DNA from: an uncultured Pelagibacteraceae bacterium | Lineage (GTDB): Bacteria; Pseudomonadota; Alphaproteobacteria; Pelagibacterales; Pelagibacteraceae | Assembly: GCA_902634885.1 (NCBI GenBank) | Contig: CACPLR010000002.1 | Location: 1-64,000, forward strand | Length of the DNA: 64,000 bases | Direction of reading: 5' to 3' | Shown: positions 38,101 to 46,772 of the stretch, one piece after another | Numbering within the stretch: position 1 is the first letter of the stretch | Layout of the letters: each line of letters opens with the position of its first letter | Made by a program: the position numbers and the translations under genes | The notes under the pieces: model-generated | The model's input: the letters and a program-made list of their open reading frames with translations, nothing else | The model's database searches: none | What the model was told of the DNA's origin: nothing

Positions 38101-40505
38101 TAGCTTCTCATTTTCTGTCCACTTGGATCATAAAGAGGTTCTTTAATTACCGAACAATTAAATAAATCTCCATTTATCTCAATTTGGATTTTATTTTCTG
38201 ATTTAATTTTATTCTGATCAATAAAAGTAAAAGCAACACTTTTATTTACGAAATGTGCAAACCCACCTGATGTTACATAGCCTATACTTTGATCTCCATT
38301 CATTACAGCTTCATTATTTGTTACATCAATATCATTTGTTTCAACAATTAATGGAGTAAGTTTGCTAGAACTATTTTCTGATTTGGCTTTTTCTTTTCCA
38401 ATAAAATCTTTATCCCAATTTATAAACATGTCCAAACCTGTTTGTTTTGCTGTAAAATCGGGCCTATAATCTAAAGTCCATGCCCCCCAATTTTTTTCCA
38501 ATCTCATTGACATTAGGGCTCTTCCTCCAAAGGGTTTAATATTAAACTCTCTTCCTGCATCCATTAACTCTTCATAAAGTTTTATTTGATAGTGTGGCGC
38601 AACATAAATTTCGTAACCAAGTTCACCTGTAAATGAAATTCGGTTTATTATTGCAGGTACGCCACCAACAAACATTCTTCGAGAGTCTCTGAATTTGAAT
38701 TTTTCATTGGAGACATCGTCTCTTACTATTTTTTCCAACACTTTTCTCGAATTTGGACCAGCTATAGATATGCCGTGAAATTCATCAGATCTATTTTTGT
38801 AATTAACATCAAATTTATCCAAGTGACTTTCAAACCAACGTCTATGCATTTCTTGCGCTGCACCAGATCCAAAAACCATAAATTCATTTTCATCAAAACA
38901 GGCAACTGTTAGGTCTCCACACAATTTTCCTCTATAAGACAACATTGGAGACAAGGATATTCTCCCAGGTTTTGGAAGTTTACCTGCCATTACGTGATCT
39001 AAAAATTTTCTTGCATCAGTTCCTTTAAATTCATGTTTTGAAAAATTAGCTACTTCTATTAAGCCTACATTCTCCCTTACATTAATAACTTCTCTCGAAA
39101 CATAATCATGTGACCTAGATCTTTTTATAGTTGGTTCCTCATGTGCATCTTCTTTATTATTTGCAAACCACAAAACATTTTCTAAACCAAAACTATCTCC
39201 CATAACTGCACCCTGATTTACAAATCTATCATAGAGAGCTGTCGTTTTTTGTTTTCTACCTTTAGGCAAGGTTTCATTTGGAAATGTCATTATGAATCTT
39301 CTCTCATAATTTTCAGATGATTTTATTGTTCCATATTGTGGTGAAGCGTAATCTCCAAATCTTGCAACATCCATTGCCCAAACATCTATCGATGGTTCTC
39401 CATCAATTATCCATTCAGCAATACATTTTCCAACTCCTCCTCCTTGACAAAATCCAGCCATAATACCTACAGCTACCCAGTAATTTTTCATACCTGGCAC
39501 AGGACCAATTAATGGAGATCCATCTGGTCCAAAAGTAAATGGTCCATTAACAATATTTTTTATTCCTGCTTTCTCTAATGCAGGCATTCTTTCAAAACCT
39601 ATTGCCAATCTATCTTCAATGTTATCTAACTTTGGTTCTAATAACTCATGGCCAAAATTCATTGGCGTTCCTTCAACTTTCCAAGGAGTTGATTTGGGTT
39701 CATATGTTCCAAGAAGCATTCCTTTTGCTTCTTGTCTAAAATAAATATTTCCTTCAAAGTCAGTACCTATTGGTAGTCTTTGATCACCCATTGCCTCTAT
39801 TTCTGGAATTGTCTCAGTAATCAAATAATGATGTTCCATTGGCTGAACTGGTAGATTTATTCCAGCAAGTTGACCCACTTCTCTTGCCCATAATCCTCCG
39901 GCGTTGATTACTATTTCAGCATTGATATTGCCCTTCTCGGTAATTACATCCCAAGTCCCATCTTCTTTTTGTTTTGTATCTTTAACCACAGTGTGAGTGA
40001 AATATTTTCCACCATGAACTTTTGCTGCTTTTGCAAAAGCGTAAGTTACTCCCGATGGATCAACTTCTCCATCAATTGGATCCCACAATGCTAAAAGATA
40101 TCTAGAAGGGTCAATTAATGGGTGTTTTTTTTTAACTTCCTCAAGAGATATAAATTCCTGATCTAAGCCCATATATCTTGCTTTCGATCTCTCTCTTTTT
40201 AAATAATCGGCCCAAACTTCATTTGATGCTAGATAAAATCCTCCACTAGGTTTGAAACCTACTGAATGACCAGATTCCTTCTCAATATCTTTATAAAGCC
40301 CAATTGTATAAGCCATCATTCTTGAAATGTTTGGATCTGAGGAAATTACGTGCACATTTCCTGCTGCATGCCAGGAAGAGCCAGATGTAAGCTCATTTCT
40401 TTCAAGAAGAATGCAATCCTTAAGACCAAATTTTGATAAATGATAAAGAATTGAGCAGCCAACAACACCACCACCAATGATAACTACTTTTGCATGATTT
40501 TGCAT
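38100..40505 (-). CDS. Sarcosine/dimethylglycine dehydrogenase-like FAD/GcvT flavoprotein
   Basis: 'VVIIGGGVVGCSILYHLSKFGLKDCILLERNELTSGSSWHAAGNVH' plus C-terminal GcvT domain. Confidence 0.9.
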   Translation of the reverse strand: MQNHAKVVIIGGGVVGCSILYHLSKFGLKDCILLERNELTSGSSWHAAGNVHVISSDPNISRMMAYTIGLYKDIEKESGHSVGFKPSGGFYLASNEVWADYLKRERSKARYMGLDQEFISLEEVKKKHPLIDPSRYLLALWDPIDGEVDPSGVTYAFAKAAKVHGGKYFTHTVVKDTKQKEDGTWDVITEKGNINAEIVINAGGLWAREVGQLAGINLPVQPMEHHYLITETIPEIEAMGDQRLPIGTDFEGNIYFRQEAKGMLLGTYEPKSTPWKVEGTPMNFGHELLEPKLDNIEDRLAIGFERMPALEKAGIKNIVNGPFTFGPDGSPLIGPVPGMKNYWVAVGIMAGFCQGGGVGKCIAEWIIDGEPSIDVWAMDVARFGDYASPQYGTIKSSENYERRFIMTFPNETLPKGRKQKTTALYDRFVNQGAVMGDSFGLENVLWFANNKEDAHEEPTIKRSRSHDYVSREVINVRENVGLIEVANFSKHEFKGTDARKFLDHVMAGKLPKPGRISLSPMLSYRGKLCGDLTVACFDENEFMVFGSGAAQEMHRRWFESHLDKFDVNYKNRSDEFHGISIAGPNSRKVLEKIVRDDVSNEKFKFRDSRRMFVGGVPAIINRISFTGELGYEIYVAPHYQIKLYEELMDAGREFNIKPFGGRALMSMRLEKNWGAWTLDYRPDFTAKQTGLDMFINWDKDFIGKEKAKSENSSSKLTPLIVETNDIDVTNNEAVMNGDQSIGYVTSGGFAHFVNKSVAFTFIDQNKIKSENKIQIEINGDLFNCSVIKEPLYDPSGQKMRS

Positions 40506-40506
40506 T

Positions 40507-41547
40507 TTAGTATTTTATTTCTTTATTTACATCCTTCAATGACTTGTCTGTCCCATGGTGAAAGTGCTTACTCATATCTGGCATGTATTTCATCGCTATT
40601 GGTTTTTTACCAACAGCAACAGCCATTTCTCTCACATGATGAGCTTCAGCACCACAACAGATACCTATTAAATTAATTTTTTCTTTTAGACATTCTTTTG
40701 CAAATTCAGCCATTTCAAATCTGTTACAAAATAAATTGTCTAAAGCTACAGGAAAAGCATTTCCTCCCGGAATGCAATCACATCCATGGTCTGTTTGATT
40801 TAAAAATCCTGGTTCTTCCTCTGTTGTCCTATAAGGAACGGGTAACCCTGCAACATGGCATGAAACTTTTTTTCTAACTTGTTTTAAAAGTTTCATTGTC
40901 ATTTTTGGACCTCTGTAACAATTTAAACCTACAACATCTGCTCCGAGATCCTCGACTATTTTACATGCGTCTTCAGCGGTATGACCATCTCTTGTCAAAT
41001 CACCACGAGGTATTGCATAATTGGCAACTGCAATCAAACCTTCATCCTTAATTGCTTTTAAAGCTATTTTCATTTCATCTACCCAATTGATTGTTTCTGC
41101 AACTACAAAGTCAACTCCTGCTTCTTTTGCCCAAAGCACCTGTTCTTCGTACATTCTTTGACATTCTTTAAAAGAATTCTTATCTTTTGGATCAAAAATA
41201 TTTGTATTAGCTACATCACCACAAACCATTAAGTCTAAATCTTTAAATTCATTTGCAGCATCCTTTGCTATTTGAAGAGCATTTTTTTGCATTGGTTCAA
41301 GTAAATGTTCTTTTCCTATAATTCTAAGTTTTTCTCTATGTCCATAATAAGTGAATGCTTGAACAACATCTGAGCCAGCTCTAATAAATTCTCTATGCAA
41401 TTGTGTAACTACATCTGGATGTTCTAGCACCACCTCAGGAACAAAAGGTCCGGCAGAAAGGTATCCTCTTCTTTCCATTGCAAATAAATATCCTTCTGCA
41501 AAGATAACTGGACCAGCGTCTAATCTTGATATTAAATCTTTTTTCAT
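40507..41547 (-). CDS. bhmT: Betaine-homocysteine S-methyltransferase-type protein
   Basis: 'VIFAEGYLFAMERRGYLSAGPFVPEVVLEHPDVVTQLHREFIRAGSDVVQAFTYYGHREKL', Zn motif 'GICCGAEAHHVREMA'. Confidence 0.9.
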   Translation of the reverse strand: MKKDLISRLDAGPVIFAEGYLFAMERRGYLSAGPFVPEVVLEHPDVVTQLHREFIRAGSDVVQAFTYYGHREKLRIIGKEHLLEPMQKNALQIAKDAANEFKDLDLMVCGDVANTNIFDPKDKNSFKECQRMYEEQVLWAKEAGVDFVVAETINWVDEMKIALKAIKDEGLIAVANYAIPRGDLTRDGHTAEDACKIVEDLGADVVGLNCYRGPKMTMKLLKQVRKKVSCHVAGLPVPYRTTEEEPGFLNQTDHGCDCIPGGNAFPVALDNLFCNRFEMAEFAKECLKEKINLIGICCGAEAHHVREMAVAVGKKPIAMKYMPDMSKHFHHGTDKSLKDVNKEIKY

Positions 41548-41630
41548 TTTCCTCCCTTAGTTTTATTTTTTTTAAATTTGAGGAAAAAATTTAATAACTG
41601 TCTCTTATAATTGATTGTTGAAAAACAGTT
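41548..41630 (-). promoter_or_regulatory. Candidate SAM-II/SAM-V-like pseudoknot riboswitch in bhmT leader
   Basis: On - strand: hairpin TTAAATTT-TTTCCTC-AAATTTAA; loop TTTCCTC is complementary to GAGGAAA in the SD region CTAAGGGAGGAAAATG; upstream stem AACTGT/ACAGTT. Confidence 0.55.
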
Positions 41631-41816
41631 TTGCAATTTAAATTGAAATAAAATCCTAAAAAAAAATTTTTACTGATTAATTTCATTACCAATAATATTA
41701 TTTAAAAAAAATAGTGTGATAAAGACATTTTTACTGCAACTTTTAGTTGAAAGAAGTTTGCAATTTGATTGGGTATATGTTCTCTTTAAGGATAATTAAT
41801 TAATTAGGAGAGTATA

Positions 41817-42827
41817 ATGAATATTAAAAAAGTAATTCTCACAATCGCTGTTATTTTCGGACTGTCAAGTTTTGGAAATGTTGCAAATGCGAAATGTGGG
41901 GACATAACTATCGCTAATATGAACTGGGCTTCTGCAAACTTTATGGCTGAAGTTGATAAAATCATATTAGAAGAGGGATATGGATGCAGTGTGGAATTGG
42001 TGCCGGGTGCAACTATGCCAACTTTTACATCTATGCAAGAAAAAGGTGAGCCAGATGTTGCTCCAGAATTTTGGGCAAATGCTGCAATCGTTGCTTTAAA
42101 TAAAGCAGTAGACGAAGGTAAAATGCATACGCTTAATAAAGCACCAATTACTGGTTTAGGTGAAGGTTGGTGGGTATTACCTGCAACTTTAGAAAAGCAT
42201 CCAGAACTAACAACTGCTGATGCAATTTTAAAAAGACCAGACTTATTTCCACATCCAGAAGATCCATCAAAAGGTGGTTTTCATATCTGCCCTCCAGGTT
42301 GGAACTGTGAATTAAGTAACAGAAACCACTTTAGAGCATGGGGTATGGAAGAAAAAGGTTGGGCTATTGTTGAAACAGGTTCTGCTGCAGGACTTGACGG
42401 ATCAATAGCAAAAGCTGCTGAAAGAGGTGAGAACTGGTTTGGATACTATTGGTCTCCAACAGCTTTAATTGGTAAATATAACATGCAAGCTGTAGACATG
42501 GGAGCATGGGGTGGAAAAGATAACTGGGACAAATGTATAGTTTTACCAGAGCAAGAATGTGCTGACCCTAAAAAAACTTCATGGGTAAAATCTGAGGTAT
42601 TTACAATTACGACTGATAATTTCAAAAAAACAGCTGGTAAAGATGGTATGAAATATCTTGAGAACAGAACTTACCCTGGTCCGGTTATGAATGGAATGTT
42701 AGTTTGGATGGGTGAAAACCAAGCAGAAGGTGCTGATGCTGCAATTGAATTCTTAAAAACACAAGAAGATGTGTGGACTAAGTGGGTTTCAAGTTCAGCT
42801 GCTAAAAAAATAAAAAAAGCACTTTAA
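41817..42827 (+). CDS. Betaine-type ABC transporter substrate-binding protein (ProX/OpuAC)
   Basis: Signal peptide, 'ITIANMNWASANFMAEVDKIILEEGYGCSVELVPGATMPTFTSMQEKGEPDVAPEFW'. Confidence 0.9.
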   Translation: MNIKKVILTIAVIFGLSSFGNVANAKCGDITIANMNWASANFMAEVDKIILEEGYGCSVELVPGATMPTFTSMQEKGEPDVAPEFWANAAIVALNKAVDEGKMHTLNKAPITGLGEGWWVLPATLEKHPELTTADAILKRPDLFPHPEDPSKGGFHICPPGWNCELSNRNHFRAWGMEEKGWAIVETGSAAGLDGSIAKAAERGENWFGYYWSPTALIGKYNMQAVDMGAWGGKDNWDKCIVLPEQECADPKKTSWVKSEVFTITTDNFKKTAGKDGMKYLENRTYPGPVMNGMLVWMGENQAEGADAAIEFLKTQEDVWTKWVSSSAAKKIKKAL

Positions 42828-42841
42828 TTCAATAAAATTTT

Positions 42842-42863
42842 GAACCCGTTGAAAAACGGGTTC
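42842..42863 (+). terminator. Intercistronic hairpin between SBP and permease
   Basis: GAACCCGTT-GAAA-AACGGGTTC, perfect 9-bp stem with GAAA tetraloop. Confidence 0.8.
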
Positions 42864-42883
42864 AAATCCAATAAAATATTATA

Positions 42884-43768
42884 ATGGATTTCTTTAGCAA
42901 AATTCCGGTAATGGATAGAACCGCATTGCGAGAGTTAAAGAAAGGTATAGATTTAAGTTTTAAAGATTTTTCAAGAGCATATGGAGACGGCATAGAATCT
43001 TTTTTTGATCCATTACTTTATTTTTTAATTTGGTTAGAAAAATTATTAGTAAATAGTCCATGGCCAATAGTAATTGGAGTTTTTGGATTATTGGCATGGG
43101 TCGGTTCAAGAAGCATTAAGCTTGTAATTGGAACAGTCGTTTGTTTTATTGTAATTGGCTATTTTGGCATGTGGAAGAATTGCATGGCGACAGTGGCCAT
43201 AATATCAGTATCTACACTTGTATGTATTGTTGTTGGAATTCCAATAGGAGTTCTTATGTCTAAGTCAAGTAGAGCTGAGAAAGCTATATTACCAGTTCTA
43301 GATATGATGCAAACGATACCGAGTTTTGTATATTTAATTCCCATAATAATGTTACTTGGAATTGGTAAAGTGCCTGGTCTATTAGCTGTATGTATTTATG
43401 CTCTACCCCCAATTGTAAGATTAACCAATCTTGGTATCAGAGAGGTTGATAAAGAAACTCTAGAAGCTAGTGAGGCATTTGGTGCAACTCCATTACAGAA
43501 ATTGAAATCTGTTCAGATACCCCTATCACTTCCAACAATTTTCGCAGGTGTAAACCAAACGATCATGATGGCTTTGGCTATGGTTGTGATAGCATCAATG
43601 ATTGGGGTTAAAGGCCTAGGGGTCCCTATTTTACAGGCTATTTCAAACCAGTATTTGGCTCTTGGAATGATGAATGGTTTAGCAATTGTTGCCCTAGCAA
43701 TTATTTTCGATAGAGTTACACAGCAGTACGGGAAGCGGATCCAAAAACACAGAGGTCAAAAAAAATAA
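42884..43768 (+). CDS. Betaine-type ABC transporter permease (ProW-like)
   Basis: 'MATVAIISVSTLVCIVVGIPIGVLMSKS', 'MMQTIPSFVYLIPIIMLLGIGKVPG', 'EASEAFGATPLQKLKSVQIPLSLPTIFAGVNQTIMMALAMVVIASMIG'. Confidence 0.92.
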   Translation: MDFFSKIPVMDRTALRELKKGIDLSFKDFSRAYGDGIESFFDPLLYFLIWLEKLLVNSPWPIVIGVFGLLAWVGSRSIKLVIGTVVCFIVIGYFGMWKNCMATVAIISVSTLVCIVVGIPIGVLMSKSSRAEKAILPVLDMMQTIPSFVYLIPIIMLLGIGKVPGLLAVCIYALPPIVRLTNLGIREVDKETLEASEAFGATPLQKLKSVQIPLSLPTIFAGVNQTIMMALAMVVIASMIGVKGLGVPILQAISNQYLALGMMNGLAIVALAIIFDRVTQQYGKRIQKHRGQKK

Positions 43769-43834
43769 TAAGCCCAGTTTGGATATCGATTTTTCTAGAC
43801 TCATATTTCAAAATAAATAAAGATCCAAAAAATA

Positions 43835-44563
43835 ATGAAATTTTCTTTAGAAATTGGACCACAATCGACTCTTGAAAACTTGCCGCCAGTTAAAGATGTT
43901 TACATAACTATGTTGCCAGGAGGTGACTATAAAGAAACTGCTGCAAAGTCAGGAGAGTTAGTTGAAAAAGGTTTTAATCCTGTTCCACATTTTCCAGCAA
44001 GATCAATCAATGATGATAATGAATTAAAAGATTATGTAAAAAGATGCAAGGATTTAGGAGTTAAACAAGCTTTAGTGATCGGTGGAGGTAGAGAGCCAAT
44101 AGGAAAATTTGATAGCTCATATCAAATGCTAGAAACAGGATTTTTTGATGGAATTAAAATAGGAATAGCGGGACATCCTGAGGGTAGTCCTGATATATCC
44201 GATACAGATTTAGAAAAAGCAATGATAGATAAGAAGCCTTATGCTGATTATATAGTGACGCAATGGTTATTAGACAGTCAGCCTATTATTGATTTCATTT
44301 CTAAACAAACAGTACCAGTGCATGTAGGAATTACTGGGCCAATGAAAATATCTAGCTTGATAAAATTTGCTAATATTGTAGGGGCAAAAAATTCCATAAA
44401 CTTTCTTAAATCTAATTTTAGTAAGGCGTTAGATTTATTAAAACCTAAAGACCCTAATGATTTAATTGGGAAAGTTAAATCGCATACTGATTATTTTCAC
44501 ATTTATACATTCGGCGGCTTGAAGGAAACAAACAAGTGGTTGAAGGAGAATAACTATGTCTAA
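43835..44563 (+). CDS. Methylenetetrahydrofolate reductase-like (MetF family, short)
   Basis: 'FSLEIGPQ', 'YITMLPGGDYKETAAKSGELVEKGFNPVPHFPARSI', 'LVIGGG', 'GIAGHPEGSPDI', 'TQWLLDSQPIIDF'. Confidence 0.75.
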   Translation: MKFSLEIGPQSTLENLPPVKDVYITMLPGGDYKETAAKSGELVEKGFNPVPHFPARSINDDNELKDYVKRCKDLGVKQALVIGGGREPIGKFDSSYQMLETGFFDGIKIGIAGHPEGSPDISDTDLEKAMIDKKPYADYIVTQWLLDSQPIIDFISKQTVPVHVGITGPMKISSLIKFANIVGAKNSINFLKSNFSKALDLLKPKDPNDLIGKVKSHTDYFHIYTFGGLKETNKWLKENNYV

Positions 44564-45914
44564 GGAGTTTGACTATAGTAAAGTAAGACACGTAACATCA
44601 GTAGATCAGTCTGATAGAAACGTACCTTACAATTTAAGACAAAGCGGTCCAACAAAAGTTGAAATGCTAATTTCAACAAGGGTAAGAAAATCACCATACT
44701 GGCATTTATCAATGAAAGCTGGATGTTGGAGAGCAACAGTTTACAATCGTATTTATCATCCAAGAGGATATGTAAAACCTGAGGACGGTGGAGCGATGGT
44801 TGAGTACGATGCAATTGTTAATCACGTTACAATGTGGAACGTTGCAGTTGAAAGACAAATAAGGGTAAAGGGTCCTGATGCGGAAAAATTTGTGGACTAT
44901 GTAATCACTAGAGATGCAACTAAAATTTCACCTATGAGAGCAAGGTATGTAATTCTTTGTAATGCATATGGTGGAGTATTAAATGATCCAATTCTTCTTA
45001 GAATTTCTAAAGATGAGTTTTGGTTTAGTTTGTCTGATAGTGATATTGGTCTTTATCTTCAAGGTGTAAATGCAGATGAAAGATTTAATGTAAACATTGA
45101 TGAAATTGATGTGAGCCCTGTTCAAATACAAGGTCCTAAATCAAAAGCATTAATGAAAGATTTATGTGGTGATCATGTAGATTTTGACAACATGCCTTTC
45201 TATGGTCTTGCAGAGGCTAAAGTTGGAGGAAGAAGTGTGGTAATTTCACAATCTGGTTTTTCAGGTGAAGCTGGTTTTGAAATATATTTAAGAGAATCTA
45301 CTTTATATGCTGAAGATATGTGGAATGCTGTTCTAGAAGCAGGTAAAAAACATAACTTGATGGTTATTGCTCCAGCACACCATAGAAGAATTCAAGCAGG
45401 AATTCTTTCTTGGGGTCAGGATATGGATAACCAACATAATCCATTTCAGTGTAACTTGGGTTATCAGGTTTCGTTATCAGGAAAAGGCGAGTGGGATAAA
45501 AAAGGAGATTATGTGGGTAAAAAAGCTTTGGAGAAAATGAAAGCTGATCTTAAAGCAGGTCATAAACCCTATAAACTTCAATTGGTTGGTCTTGAACTTG
45601 GAGGAAAACCAATTGAAGAATATGCTCCAGATTTTTGGTTAATTTCAGGTGAAAACGGTGGAGAGCCAGTAGGTTTTATAACTTCTCCTTGGTATCACCC
45701 AGAAAAGAAACAAAATATTGCAATGGGCTATGTGCCATTTGATGGAACTTTGAACGCAAATGGCTTCCCTAAAGGTAAAGCTGGCTCAAAATACAAAGTG
45801 CATTTGCCTGAAAAATACTCTGATACTCCAGGGCAACCAGTCGATGCAGTTGTAGTAGATATTCCATTTACAGAGTCTTACAACGCAAATACAAGAGAAG
45901 TTGTAAAAGGATAA
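44556..45914 (+). CDS. GcvT-fold aminomethyltransferase/demethylase (DmdA/LigM-like)
   Basis: 'YDAIVNHVTMWNVAVERQIRVKGPDAEKFVDYVITRDATKISPMRARYVILCNAYGGVLNDPILLRI', 'GFSGEAGFEIYL'. Confidence 0.8.
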   Translation: MSKEFDYSKVRHVTSVDQSDRNVPYNLRQSGPTKVEMLISTRVRKSPYWHLSMKAGCWRATVYNRIYHPRGYVKPEDGGAMVEYDAIVNHVTMWNVAVERQIRVKGPDAEKFVDYVITRDATKISPMRARYVILCNAYGGVLNDPILLRISKDEFWFSLSDSDIGLYLQGVNADERFNVNIDEIDVSPVQIQGPKSKALMKDLCGDHVDFDNMPFYGLAEAKVGGRSVVISQSGFSGEAGFEIYLRESTLYAEDMWNAVLEAGKKHNLMVIAPAHHRRIQAGILSWGQDMDNQHNPFQCNLGYQVSLSGKGEWDKKGDYVGKKALEKMKADLKAGHKPYKLQLVGLELGGKPIEEYAPDFWLISGENGGEPVGFITSPWYHPEKKQNIAMGYVPFDGTLNANGFPKGKAGSKYKVHLPEKYSDTPGQPVDAVVVDIPFTESYNANTREVVKG

Positions 45915-45921
45915 AATTTAT

Positions 45922-45950
45922 TTTAGGGGGGTAAAATTTCCCCCCCTAAA
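45922..45950 (+). terminator. G6/C6 hairpin 3' of the GcvT-like gene
   Basis: TTTAGGGGGG-TAAAATTTC-CCCCCCTAAA, perfect 10-bp stem; no poly-T tail. Confidence 0.7.
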
Positions 45951-45952
45951 TT

Positions 45953-46060
45953 ATGACCAAAACTTTCTTAATTGTTGTTTGCATATTTATAGCCATTGGA
46001 TTAATACTTTTTCCATTAATAGTTTCTTATAAAGCACAAAAAAAAGACCAAAAAAAATAA
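45953..46060 (+). CDS. 35-aa single-TM small protein, missing from ORF track
   Basis: MTKTFLIVVCIFIAIGLILFPLIVSYKAQKKDQKK; stop overlaps ATG of the next gene (TAATG). Confidence 0.55.
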   Translation: MTKTFLIVVCIFIAIGLILFPLIVSYKAQKKDQKK

Positions 46061-46605
46061 TGTTTGCACAATTTTTAGATATAGTTTTCAGATCATTAAA
46101 ATTAGATAGAAATTTATATAAAGATCAAAGATACTTTGGTGAAGCTGCAATTTATTTTGCAGGTTTAATTATGATTTTAGATGGTGTTGCTGGAGCTTTT
46201 GCAGCAAATACTATTGTTAAAACTTCAATTGGTATTTCAGGTCTTACTGCTATTTTAACTTGGTTAGTATGGTCGATATTCATTTACGTTATAGGAGTTA
46301 AAATTTTTTCAGATAAAGAGAGCAAAATACCTTTTAAGAAAGTTTTAATTGCTGTCGGATATGCTCATGCACCAGGTTTACTTAGATTTTTTGCAGTCAC
46401 ACCTGATCTTGTTATTTCAATTATATTTTTAACCCAGTTTTGGATTTTTGCTTCTCTAATAATATCAACAAAACAAATATTAAATATCAAATCTAGTTTT
46501 AAAGCTTTTGGAATTATATTTTTGTCTTTTTTGATTATTGCTTTCTTGTCTGTTTCGTTCGTAATGAGTAGAATGAACGCTCTTCCGATAAGCAATATAA
46601 GCTAA
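46060..46605 (+). CDS. Yip1-domain-like integral membrane protein
   Basis: 181 aa, five hydrophobic segments, 'VGYAHAPGLLRFFAV' typical of YIP1 family. Confidence 0.7.
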   Translation: MFAQFLDIVFRSLKLDRNLYKDQRYFGEAAIYFAGLIMILDGVAGAFAANTIVKTSIGISGLTAILTWLVWSIFIYVIGVKIFSDKESKIPFKKVLIAVGYAHAPGLLRFFAVTPDLVISIIFLTQFWIFASLIISTKQILNIKSSFKAFGIIFLSFLIIAFLSVSFVMSRMNALPISNIS

Positions 46606-46772
46606 ATTGGAAAAATAGTCTTTGAAGTTCTACAAGATTTACAGAGTTTAAATCCTGTTAATATCAAATTTTGAGAAACGCTTTCATCTTCTTTTTTACA
46701 CTCGTCACATTTATTATTGAAGTCTCTTAAGTCTTCCTCTTTAATGTTTTCAAAAGGATCTTTCTTAGTCAT
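46602..46772 (-). CDS. 56-aa zinc-ribbon-like small protein, missing from ORF track
   Basis: MTKKDPFENIKEEDLRDFNNKCDECKKEDESVSQNLILTGFKLCKSCRTSKTIFPI; CxxC-CxxC; start overlaps the upstream gene stop. Confidence 0.65.
   Translation of the reverse strand: MTKKDPFENIKEEDLRDFNNKCDECKKEDESVSQNLILTGFKLCKSCRTSKTIFPI

Noticed and set aside
41634-41816. Possible second (SAM-II) aptamer in tandem upstream of the bhmT leader pseudoknot
   Set aside because: I could not find the conserved core plus pseudoknot pairing; hairpin CAACT/AGTTG is present but insufficient. Needs a covariance model.
42855-42872. tRNA-like TPsiC string 'GGGTTCAAATCC'
   Set aside because: It is the 3' arm of a perfect intercistronic hairpin; no acceptor, D or anticodon arms fit around it.
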